This document shows positions 51,594 to 59,605 of a stretch of DNA of 64,000 nt, in pieces; within the stretch, counting starts at the first letter, position 1; the number at the start of each line of letters is the position of its first letter. This DNA is from QHXW01 sp963768075 (GTDB lineage Bacteria; Acidobacteriota; Terriglobia; Bryobacterales; Bryobacteraceae): assembly GCA_963768075.1 (NCBI GenBank), contig CAVYHD010000018.1, forward strand, positions 434,001 through 498,000, in the 5' to 3' direction. A program made the position numbers and the translations under genes. Below the pieces are notes generated by a model. That model made no database searches. It was not told the origin of the DNA and saw only the letters and a list, made by a program, of their open reading frames with translations.

Positions 51594-51779
51594 CTAGCTG
51601 GCCGAGGTGTTGGCCGCAGCCAGCCTCGAGTTCGTCGCGGTCCAGATACCGGACACGCTACCGCCGGCGCTAATGAACAGCGCGGCAGACGCCAGACACA
51701 CGAAAGCCAGAAGCAGCGTATATTCGATCAGGTCCTGGCCTTGCTCATCCTTAACAAAGTTAAACAGCAGCGTTTTCAT
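51594..51779 (-). CDS. flp: Flp pilin (copy nearer the operon start)
   Basis: This is a 61-residue Flp prepilin. The leader is MKTLLFNFVKDEQG and the mature part QDLIEYTLLLAFVCLASAAL, with Glu at +5. It shares the core and the C-terminal NSRLAAANTSAS with the second copy, so the two are tandem duplicates that have diverged in the leader and mid-region. The ATG overlaps the stop of the upstream membrane protein gene (ATGA), so translation is coupled. Confidence 0.93.
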   Translation of the reverse strand: MKTLLFNFVKDEQGQDLIEYTLLLAFVCLASAALFISAGGSVSGIWTATNSRLAAANTSAS

Positions 51780-53461
51780 GATGGTTCACTCCTCGTGTTT
51801 GATTTGGTGATCGTGAGATCACGGGTTTGGGATTTCGTGATCTCATGATCACGGTCTTTTCCACCGTGGGAAACGGCGGAAACCTGGTTCGCCCCCGCGG
51901 CACTCGCATCCGTGGCCCGGAACACAATGGCCACACCATCGTCGTAGATGGGGCGCCATCGCCGGGACTCTTTGAGCGTGCCTGCTAAGGAAGCGTCGGC
52001 CGGTAGGAGGATTTCGTTGACGTGATATTGGTCCAGATTCTTCTCCCAGTCGTATCGGACATTGATCACGTCCTGATACTTCTCGTTGAAGGTGGAGCCG
52101 TAGAAATCACTCCTGCCGTCGATGAAAACTTTGCTCGCCGGGTAAAGCTGGTAAATCAGATAGCCGCCCCAGGAGTCTTCGGTGAAAATCGTCTCGCTCG
52201 GCCCGGCTTTGCGCAGCATTTCCACCGCCTTGGCCGGATAATGCTTCGCGTCGTACTCCGCGCGGCACTTCGCGGGCGCGTTGGGGGCGTAGAACAGCGT
52301 GACCAACAGGCAGACCGCGGCGGCGCTTGCGATATGGAAGCGCGGAATCGAGTCCGTCTCCCCGAAATCGGCCGCAAAATGCATGGCATTCGCCGCTGCC
52401 TGGCGCAACCAATTCGCCAGGTTCCGGGCAGGCAATTCCTCGGCCAGTTGCCGCAGCATAGTGGCTACCGGCACCGAAGCGACAATCATGAAGATCGGGG
52501 TGTTGCGCACCGCCATCAGCGCCAGATGCGCCCAGCCGGCGATCAGCAGAGCGTGCACGTAATCCCGGCGAGCCAGGTTCCACACCGCGGCCGCCAAGCC
52601 TAGAATTAGCATCGGCTCAAAGAATACGGTCACTGGATGGTGAAAATTGAACGACTGGAATTCCTCGATATTCTGGAACTGATACTTGTCGGTGAGATAT
52701 TCGAAGATGTGCGCGTGCAGATGGTAAAAGTACGGATTCACGAGCGTCACGAGCGCGCATCCCAAGCCCGTCGAAAGATACGGGATCGCCCGGCTGATTG
52801 CTTCCCTGCGGCCTTCCAGCACCGCTTTCATCAACTCGCCGCCGGCATATGCGGCAATCAGGATCAGACCGACAAAAAACCCGCCGTGAATGTTAGTCCA
52901 CAACAGCATTAGCGGCGGCAGCAGCCACAGCAATCGTGTATTGCCGTCGTACGCCCGTTCCAGGACGGAGTAAAAAATCACCGTGAACAGCAGCGTGAAC
53001 AGATGTGGACGCGCCAGCCAGTGAATAGCCGAGCCGCCGGTTACCAGGAAGATGACAAAAATGGACAGCAGGGCATTGCCACTTTGGCGGCGCACCAGAC
53101 GGAATAGAAGCACCGAAGTGCAACAGAGGACCAGCATGCTGGCTAGAACCACCGCCGCCATGCCGCCGTGCTGATGCAGCCAGGCGAATGAGAGATCCCA
53201 GAGCCACTCCCAGGCAAACCAGGGTTGTCCGGCTTTCGTGTAGGAGAACAAGTCCTGGCTCGGCACACGGTGGTTGGCCAGAATCCATTCGCCGGTCCGC
53301 AAATGCCAGCCCGTGTCCCCGTCGCCCAGCATGGCCGGAGCGCCGCCCATGCGTAGAAACAGGAACGCTAGCGGCATCAGGAACGCCACATCCGTCAGCG
53401 ACGGCAGCAGGCGAACCACGAAATGAGGCTTCGGCGCGTCCATGTTATCCAACTCTGGCAA
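51776..53461 (-). CDS. polytopic membrane glycosyltransferase-like protein coupled to flp
   Basis: This 561-residue protein has about ten membrane segments. Its first periplasmic loop has LGDGDTGWHLRTGEWILANH followed by SYTKAGQPWFAWEWLWDLSF, a GT-C-like layout with an acidic DGD motif. A second loop has ARPHLFTLLFTVIFYSVLER. The C-terminal region (VFIDGRSDFYGSTFNEKYQD) is soluble. The family is not certain. The stop overlaps the flp start by 4 bp, and the gene is 29 bp from the PilZ gene. Glycosylation of the pilin is a reasonable guess from context only. Confidence 0.75.
   Translation of the reverse strand: MPELDNMDAPKPHFVVRLLPSLTDVAFLMPLAFLFLRMGGAPAMLGDGDTGWHLRTGEWILANHRVPSQDLFSYTKAGQPWFAWEWLWDLSFAWLHQHGGMAAVVLASMLVLCCTSVLLFRLVRRQSGNALLSIFVIFLVTGGSAIHWLARPHLFTLLFTVIFYSVLERAYDGNTRLLWLLPPLMLLWTNIHGGFFVGLILIAAYAGGELMKAVLEGRREAISRAIPYLSTGLGCALVTLVNPYFYHLHAHIFEYLTDKYQFQNIEEFQSFNFHHPVTVFFEPMLILGLAAAVWNLARRDYVHALLIAGWAHLALMAVRNTPIFMIVASVPVATMLRQLAEELPARNLANWLRQAAANAMHFAADFGETDSIPRFHIASAAAVCLLVTLFYAPNAPAKCRAEYDAKHYPAKAVEMLRKAGPSETIFTEDSWGGYLIYQLYPASKVFIDGRSDFYGSTFNEKYQDVINVRYDWEKNLDQYHVNEILLPADASLAGTLKESRRWRPIYDDGVAIVFRATDASAAGANQVSAVSHGGKDRDHEITKSQTRDLTITKSNTRSEPS
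51801..51854. repeat. tandem repeat of GTGATC-N4-GATCAC palindromes
   Basis: Two near-identical units, 51801-51830 and 51831-51854 (30-bp period), each begin GATTT-S-GTGATC and contain a GTGATC/GATCAC palindrome separated by four bases. They sit inside the last codons of the membrane protein gene, just before the flp start, and encode the odd repeated tail HEITKSQTRDLTITKSNTRS. The layout suggests a dispersed repeat that inserted at the gene end, or an operator for the pilin gene. Confidence 0.6.
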
Positions 53462-53490
53462 TCATCCTGAGCGTCGACATCAACCACCCG

Positions 53491-53868
53491 CTAGACCGGA
53501 ACATTTCCTGCTCCCGCTTCCATCTCTCGAAATTGAGCTGCGGGATTTTCATATTCCGTGAATTTCATTTGATTCACGCTAAATGCTACGCGAAAGGGCT
53601 GGCCCTCTTCACCAAATACTCGAACCACCGTCGCCTGGCAATGAATGCATTTGCGCCCGAACACCGGGTTCTCAGGCAACTCGATTTCAACCGTGACCAC
53701 TTCGCCCACGCGAGGCTGATCGTCTGAACAGCCGTCAGCGCACAACATCAACACACCGTTTCGGCTGATGTTTTCCGTCACTCCCGAAATCCCTTGCGGC
53801 CACGTCTTCATTGGCGCCACATGGCACTTCAGCTTCACATCCATACGCGGGCTCTCACGCCTATTCAT
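53491..53868 (-). CDS. PilZ-domain protein, putative c-di-GMP receptor
   Basis: This 125-residue single PilZ domain carries both c-di-GMP-binding motifs: RxxxR near the N-terminus (RRESPRMDVKLKC) and NxSxxG (VTENISRNGVLML). The rest is beta-barrel with VGEVVTVEIELPENPVFGRK. It appears to be the first gene of the minus-strand pilus operon and probably tunes pilus assembly or a neighbouring machine in response to c-di-GMP. No diguanylate cyclase is in the window. Confidence 0.87.
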   Translation of the reverse strand: MNRRESPRMDVKLKCHVAPMKTWPQGISGVTENISRNGVLMLCADGCSDDQPRVGEVVTVEIELPENPVFGRKCIHCQATVVRVFGEEGQPFRVAFSVNQMKFTEYENPAAQFREMEAGAGNVPV

Positions 53869-54116
53869 GCGATAAAATTCAGATACTTAAGCACTTTAAT
53901 TGTTTATCAAGAGGCGGGCAATACCGAAAATAGATGGCATCCCTTTGTACACGAAGGTTAGTGGAGACCGCGGTCGCGGCGTCCGGCGCCGCACCCGGCC
54001 CGGCGCCACACACAGAGCCATTCCGTCATTAGTGAGTTATATTTTGGAATAATTATAAAAAATTTCAAAAAATCACTAGCTTTATAGTTAATAGCGATGA
54101 TATTCTGTTGTGCGAA
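53869..54116. promoter_or_regulatory. divergent promoter region of the pilus operon and the LuxR regulator
   Basis: This 248-bp region splits into a GC-rich half (53950-54010, with several short inverted repeats) and a strikingly AT-rich half (about 54028-54100). A TATAGT (54083-54088) could be the -10 box of the regulator gene. No precise -35 or operator can be fixed by eye. The regulator may control both directions. Confidence 0.45.
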
Positions 54117-54863
54117 ATGACACGCACGCTCCTCTTTAGCGATGAACCCATTCTGGCCAAGGGTCTCGAATCAACCCTCGCCAGCGTCGAAGGCTTTCAA
54201 CTCACAGGCGTCTGCTCGAGCACTGTGAAACTCAAAGAGATCCTGGATGCCGGCGAGCCCGATATCCTGCTGATCGATTTGACATCCGATGTCACCTTCA
54301 GCATTTTGAGTGAACTCAAGAAAGCTTCGCTCAACGCAAAAATTGTGCTGTGGGTGCACTCTATTTCCACCGAATTGGCCCTCCAGGCTATGGCGCTCGG
54401 CGTACGCGGAATCTTGCGCAAGACGCTGCCCTCCGAACTGCTGATCAAGTGTCTGCAGCGCGTAAATGAGGGCGAATTCTGGTTTGAAAAGGCCCTGACG
54501 GATAGCTTCCTTTCTGCCAAGCGGATCGCACTCACCAAGCGCGAAGGCCAGTTGGTCAGTCTGCTCAGCCAAGGACTCAAAAACAAAGAAATCGCTTCGA
54601 TGCTGTTGATCTCGGAAGGAACCGTCAAGGTTTATTTGTCGCGGCTTTTCCAAAAAGTCGGCGTCAAGGACCGTTTCGAGTTGGCGCTCTATGGATTGAA
54701 GAACCTTACCACCGGGCACGGTACGCTGGAAAAGGCTCCGGTTTCATCGGATCGATCTTCGATCCCCGAGTCGCTGCCGATGCAGGACCTGCGCGCCCTG
54801 TTCCTCGAGAAGTCGTCGTTGCGGATGTCCGCGCCGCCTACCCGGCTGAGAAACGCGAGCTAG
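54117..54863 (+). CDS. LuxR-type (NarL/FixJ) response regulator
   Basis: From ATG 54117 the protein has 248 residues (a TTG at 54108 would add three). The receiver domain has the acidic pair Asp9/Glu10, the phosphorylatable Asp54 in PDILLIDLTSDV, and Lys102 in GILRKTLPSELL. The LuxR helix-turn-helix is at about 142-197: LTKREGQLVSLLSQGLKNKE, IASMLLISEGTVKVYLSRLF. A C-terminal tail of about 45 residues has no known domain. No histidine kinase is adjacent. It diverges from the PilZ-tad operon and is a candidate regulator of it. Confidence 0.88.
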   Translation: MTRTLLFSDEPILAKGLESTLASVEGFQLTGVCSSTVKLKEILDAGEPDILLIDLTSDVTFSILSELKKASLNAKIVLWVHSISTELALQAMALGVRGILRKTLPSELLIKCLQRVNEGEFWFEKALTDSFLSAKRIALTKREGQLVSLLSQGLKNKEIASMLLISEGTVKVYLSRLFQKVGVKDRFELALYGLKNLTTGHGTLEKAPVSSDRSSIPESLPMQDLRALFLEKSSLRMSAPPTRLRNAS

Positions 54864-54899
54864 TTCCGGCAACTTCTTCACCCGGGAGAGTGCGAAGTT

Positions 54900-56549
54900 A
54901 TGCCAGCGCTGCTCATCCTGGCGGTCATTTCCTGGCTCTTGGGCACCGGGAAACCCCGCCCCAAGGCCGATGACCTTCCATTATTCACCATCCTTGCGCT
55001 GCGGCCGAAGCCGCGGTGGAACTTCTTTTTCCTCTCGACCGTCTCGCACGCGGTCTGCGTAATCCTGCTGTTTCTTCTGTCCGATCTGTTTTCTGCCGGT
55101 AGAGACGATGAGTTTCTAGCCCGGCAGCTCGCTGGCCATGCCCTGGTCATCAAGCTTCCCGAACACATCTACATTGCTCCCGCCGATGGCCACAATTTTT
55201 CCACCACTGCGCGGCTCGAGCGTAGCCAGCGCGTTTCGGTGCGGTCAAAGGATCTGCGCAAGTATGCCGACACCGGCAGCGAGGCAAAGTCCATCGCAGC
55301 GCCATCACCCGTACGAGCCGACACGCAGCCTGGTCTATTCTCGGTCATGGCGCCGGTGCCTCCGCCTCCTCAGGCCGAGCCACGAAAGTTTGAATTGCCG
55401 GATTTGCCCGTACATGAAACCGTCAGCCAAACGATGCTCCAGGCCGAGGTGCCCGTCTACGTTCCTCCCGCCGTCGATAAACGCCTGCCGGACCTTGTCT
55501 TTTGGGACTCGGATCCCTCAAAGCCTCCCGATCGCCCGATTGAGCCTGGCAATCTCACCGCCAGGTTGCAACCGCCGAAGCTGAATTCCACCCCGCGCCT
55601 CGAATCTCCCAACCGGGAGTCCCTTACCTCGGATTTCCGGGTGGCTTCGGTGCCCGCCAGCGCGCCGGCGACTTTGCCACTGCCTCCCGCCGCTACCACG
55701 ATGCCCATGCGTCTACTCGAGCCGGCGAACAATGCTACCGGCCCCAGTTCGATTGATCCATTCACCGGAAATCCGGTCCATGTCCTGGCAGTATCACCTG
55801 ATCCCGCTCCGCTCAGCGATGCGCTCAAAGCTCTGTTTATCCCGCCCGGCAATCAGCTCGCGCGATTGCCTGGGGCTCCGCCGCTGCTGGGGTTCTCTGG
55901 CATGGGTGGCGGTTCCGGTGATCCCAGTGCATCGTCTGGCGGTTCGGAATCAGGAAGTGGCGCCACCGATGCAGTCAGCTCGCCGGAACTGGTGCATGCT
56001 CTTCCCGGTGACGGGCATATTTTCGGACTATTGAGCCCGCCCGGATTGAACGGCACCCCCTTGCGAATTCTGCACCCGGTGGGTGGTGTTTTTGACGTCG
56101 TGGTGGTGCAGACTTCAACTTCGGATGCATTCTCCGAAGGCGCCCAAGCGTTGTCTGGAAGACCGATTTATACGGTGTACCTCGAGGTCGGCGCGCCCAA
56201 GGAATGGATCTTGCAATATTGCGTGCCTGACATGACAGGGCCAGTTCAAACCGGCAGTCTCGTGAGCCTGGGACGTCCCGACCCGATGTCGGCTCCCTAT
56301 CCGACCGTGACCGTGAGGCCCCCCGAAGACTGGCAGCATGGCTCCGGCTACTTGCTTGTCCACGGCTTCCTGGATGAAACGGGACACCTGCGCGAGATGA
56401 AAATTCTGCCCAGCCAGAATCCTCAGGGGCCCACAACCGAGGCCTTGCTGCAATACCTTCCGTATTGGGAGTTCCGTCCAGCCGTGGTTGACGGGCACCC
56501 GGTCAAAGTGGAAATCATTCTGGCCGTTCCGCCGGATCGCGTCAGCTAG
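54900..56549 (+). CDS. TonB-like energy transducer with long Pro-rich periplasmic linker
   Basis: This 549-residue protein has an N-terminal hydrophobic stretch (MPALLILAVISWLLGTG) and a clear membrane segment (HAVCVILLFLLSDLF). A long Pro/Ser/Ala-rich linker follows (about 90-400). The C-terminal domain resembles TonB: GYLLVHGFLDETGHLREMKI, QNPQGPTTEALLQYLPYWEF and RPAVVDGHPVKVEIILAVPP. TonB proteins carry proton-motive energy to outer-membrane receptors. Here no exbB/exbD or receptor gene is adjacent, and the linker is unusually long. It follows the regulator after 36 bp. Confidence 0.72.
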   Translation: MPALLILAVISWLLGTGKPRPKADDLPLFTILALRPKPRWNFFFLSTVSHAVCVILLFLLSDLFSAGRDDEFLARQLAGHALVIKLPEHIYIAPADGHNFSTTARLERSQRVSVRSKDLRKYADTGSEAKSIAAPSPVRADTQPGLFSVMAPVPPPPQAEPRKFELPDLPVHETVSQTMLQAEVPVYVPPAVDKRLPDLVFWDSDPSKPPDRPIEPGNLTARLQPPKLNSTPRLESPNRESLTSDFRVASVPASAPATLPLPPAATTMPMRLLEPANNATGPSSIDPFTGNPVHVLAVSPDPAPLSDALKALFIPPGNQLARLPGAPPLLGFSGMGGGSGDPSASSGGSESGSGATDAVSSPELVHALPGDGHIFGLLSPPGLNGTPLRILHPVGGVFDVVVVQTSTSDAFSEGAQALSGRPIYTVYLEVGAPKEWILQYCVPDMTGPVQTGSLVSLGRPDPMSAPYPTVTVRPPEDWQHGSGYLLVHGFLDETGHLREMKILPSQNPQGPTTEALLQYLPYWEFRPAVVDGHPVKVEIILAVPPDRVS

Positions 56550-56589
56550 CCCGCGTCCTCGTTCTACCGGTGATACACTTGGGCGCGTT

Positions 56590-57021
56590 ATGGCTGACAT
56601 ATTTCATCATTTCCCTATTCGGGCGCCGGCGCAGAAAGTCTTCGATGCCGTCTCTACGCCCGCAGGTCTCGATACCTGGTGGACCAAACGCTCCTCAGGC
56701 CAGCCCAGGATGGGGATGAGCTACGAATTATGGTTCGGTCCGGATGGCGACTGGCGAGCGACGGTCACGCAGTGCGTTCCTGAACTGGCATTCGAATTGG
56801 AAATGACCCGCACGCAGGACGACTGGCTGGGCACTCGCGTGGGATTTTCCCTGCGCGAGGACCAAGGCGTCACACATGTGCGGTTCCAGCATTTGGGTTG
56901 GCCCGAATCGAACGAGCACTATCGCGTCTCGTCCTACTGCTGGGCGATGTACCTGCGTCTATTGAAGCGCTACGTCGAGCACGGCGAAGTCGTTCCGTAC
57001 CAGGATCGCCTGGACGCTTGA
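56590..57021 (+). CDS. SRPBCC (START/AHSA1-like) domain protein
   Basis: From ATG 56590 the protein has 143 residues and belongs to the SRPBCC helix-grip fold: HFPIRAPAQKVFDAVSTPAG, LDTWWTKRSSGQPRMGMSYE, FELEMTRTQDDWLGTRVGFS and HVRFQHLGWPESNEHYRVSS. The AHSA1-type members bind hydrophobic ligands or act with regulators. Function here is unknown. It ends 10 bp before the converging TIGR03437 gene. Confidence 0.82.
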   Translation: MADIFHHFPIRAPAQKVFDAVSTPAGLDTWWTKRSSGQPRMGMSYELWFGPDGDWRATVTQCVPELAFELEMTRTQDDWLGTRVGFSLREDQGVTHVRFQHLGWPESNEHYRVSSYCWAMYLRLLKRYVEHGEVVPYQDRLDA

Positions 57022-57031
57022 CCGTCCGCCG

Positions 57032-59364
57032 TTACTCCACCGGCAGCAGCACGCCGTTGCTGTCGGCGTTGTTCACCTGAACCTTCACGGCAACCGTGGT
57101 CGCGTGTGGGATGCTGTCGTCGATTTTGAGCTGCACCACGGCCACTCCGATCTTGCCCGCGGCCGCGCCGGCCCACGCCGGCTCAACCTGCTGTTCTCCC
57201 ACCCAGATCTTGGCTGCGTCGGCAAGAGGATATTTAGTTCCCGAAGGCACGGCCACCCCGTCGGGCGGCGCCGGATTATAAGGTCCCAATCCGGTTCCAA
57301 ACAGCGACACGACTTCTCCGCGGCGCGCCGGACTGCTGGCCGAAATCGCGGTCCCGTCCTGATGCGTGGCCACCGCGAACGTCTCCGCCTTCTCAACCGT
57401 ACTGAACAACCCTGGCGCGGTTTTTACGACGGTGAAGCTGGCGGTCGCTCCCGGCTTGCCCTCCACCTGCACGGCAAGCGTGTGATCGCCCGGCGGCAGA
57501 TCCGATGGCAATTGCACATTGATCTGGCCGGGGGAAACAAAGAACAGCGGCGCTGCCTGTCCGTCCGCGAGAACCGTGACGTTGTCGAGCGTCTGCCCCA
57601 GGTGATTCGCCGGCGAGTTGAACGTGGCGGACGCAAGATTGATGCCGTAGACCGACACCACCGATCCTGGCGCCACCGCGCTGCTGGATGGCCACGCGCC
57701 ATTCTGAATCCCACCCGGAGAGATATACGGCACCGGGTTGAGTTCCGCGACCAACGTTTCGGGAGTGCTCATCACCACCAGTGCGCTTGGATAGGAGCCG
57801 CTTGCACCGCCTGCCCAGTTGAGAAACTCGAAGCCCGGACCGGTTGACGCGGAAACCTCGACGCGCGTGTTCAGATCGAAGTACGAGTCGGGAGATGGGG
57901 GCGTCGTCGTCCAGGTCAGGCCGTTAGGCGGATTAGAGACCACTTGTAGCTGATACCGCGTCTTGTATGTTGCGCTGAGATTGGTCTGCTGCGCCGATAC
58001 TGTCACGCTTCTCGATGCGGGAGCGCCGTCGGACCATGCTCGGAATGCCAACTCGGTTCCCGCGCCGGCAATGGTGCTGGCCGGTGCGACCACCTTTAAT
58101 GTCGCCCCGATCGGCTTGCCCACGCTGCACGGCGTCGGGCAGGCCTGCCCATCTACCTGCATCGGGACTCCCGATGGATTGCTGGTCACATTGACCATCC
58201 CAGCCGGTTGGTACGTCGCAACGTAGCGATTCCCCGTGCTTCCCACTGTAATCTGCTGCGTTTCGGGGCCGTTGTTGGACCAGCCTTGGAAGGCCCACGT
58301 GTTTCCGCTGCTGTCGACCTGCGTGGCCGGAGCGCTCACCGTGTGCGTGCTCCCGATGGCCCACGCAAAGGTATAGCTGGGATAATTTTGCTGGCCGTCC
58401 ACCGTGAGTGGCAGGCTCTGCGGAACCGTTATAAAGGTGACCGGAGTACCCGTTGTATAGGTGGCCGTCCAAGTCACCGGAGCTAGGCTGTTGGTCGGAA
58501 CTGTGACCGCGTGCGAGTACGCGCCACCGTCGCTCCAGGACTGGAACACCCAAATATGGCCGCTCAAATCGTACTGCGGAGAGATTCCGCCCAACCTGAT
58601 GGACGCTGCCCAGGCCCCATTGCAGGCTGATCGGCGCGGAGTAAGTCGTGCGATCGACCAGTGTTTGCAAACCGGCGGGCGAGGTGTTGACCGTGACCGT
58701 TACCCCAACCGCGGGACTGAAGATCGGGTGAAGCATCATCGGCGCCGTGATTACCCAGGTGTTCTGGAACGCCTGGCTCGTGTTGCCAAAACTCGGCGAT
58801 GTCACCCAGCCCCCGAAAACCCATCCGGGATTCGGGTGGGCTTCGGCTACCAGTTGGTTGCCCGACGGGCACGAAAATCTGAACATTTTGTGTATAAGCC
58901 TGGTTATTGAGAATTACATAGCCGGGGCCGGGGCAATTCGTTGACGGGGGACAGATGTTGGCGCAGTTCGCGCCCGTCGTGCAAACGAAAAAGTTCAGGT
59001 CTACCGCGTAGTTCGGCTCGAAAGGCAATTCGATAAACGTCAGGTTCGGATCGGCGGTGATGCTGCTCAAATTATCGATCGGCCCGAGATTGCTGATGAC
59101 CGTCTCCAACCCGTATTGCGTGGGGATCTCGCCCATCGTCTGCACGCTGGCCACGACGATCGAATGCTTGCTGCCCTGCGGCCACAGCAGCGTGACTGCC
59201 TGCTTGTAGATCTGGCCGTCCACCGAGAACTCCAGTCCGGCAGGATCCGTATAGATGCGAACACTGCTAACCGTCTGCGCCGGCAGACCGGCCGCCAGTA
59301 GGAACGATCCCACAATCAGAGCGAATTTTACGCGCGATTTCTCAAAAAGCATGCGATTTCCCAC
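57032..59364 (-). pseudogene. exported repeat protein with TIGR03437 C-terminal domain, two frameshifts
   Basis: The coding sequence runs in three frames. N-terminus: MGNRMLFEKSRVKFALIVGS with a signal peptide and a PEGA-like segment (RIYTDPAGLEFSVDGQIYKQ). Middle: bacterial repeats around HPNPGWVFGGWVTSP. C-terminal third: TIGR03437-type ending with VSVYGINLASATFNSPANHL and LPSDLPPGDHTLAVQVEGKP. Removing one C at 58861-58863 and one at 58592-58594 (G runs on the coding strand) restores a single product of about 777 residues. Either sequencing error or recent inactivation explains this. Confidence 0.8.
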
Positions 59365-59605
59365 CAGTGAGGCGGTGCCTTTCTGTAAGCGTGCCTCGGA
59401 AGGTCAGTATACCCGAAAAGTGTCGATTTTAAAGCTATACAAGTGGGTGAATTTGATATGAAGTTTTGGCATTACCACGCTGTTAACCAACGGCAGGAAA
59501 ACCATATTACCCATTTTTGCTATTGCATTTAAATACCATAATGCTAAATTTACAGGGTCATTTCTAAGGAAAAATGCTGCCTATTTTGCGAGGTATTGAA
59601 GTTCT
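59365..59605. promoter_or_regulatory. AT-rich intergenic region between two divergent exported-protein genes
   Basis: This 241-bp region becomes AT-rich from about 59420 to 59600, in contrast to its GC-rich surroundings. It must contain promoters for the two TIGR03437 genes. No clear paired -10/-35, riboswitch fold or repeat stands out by eye. Confidence 0.45.

Noticed and set aside
51801..51854. Start of a CRISPR array
   Set aside because: Only two units with no spacers of constant length and no cas genes; the units are simple tandem palindromes.
58592..58863. Phase variation through G tracts in the TIGR03437 gene
   Set aside because: The tracts are only three bases long, too short for efficient slipped-strand switching; sequence error is more likely.
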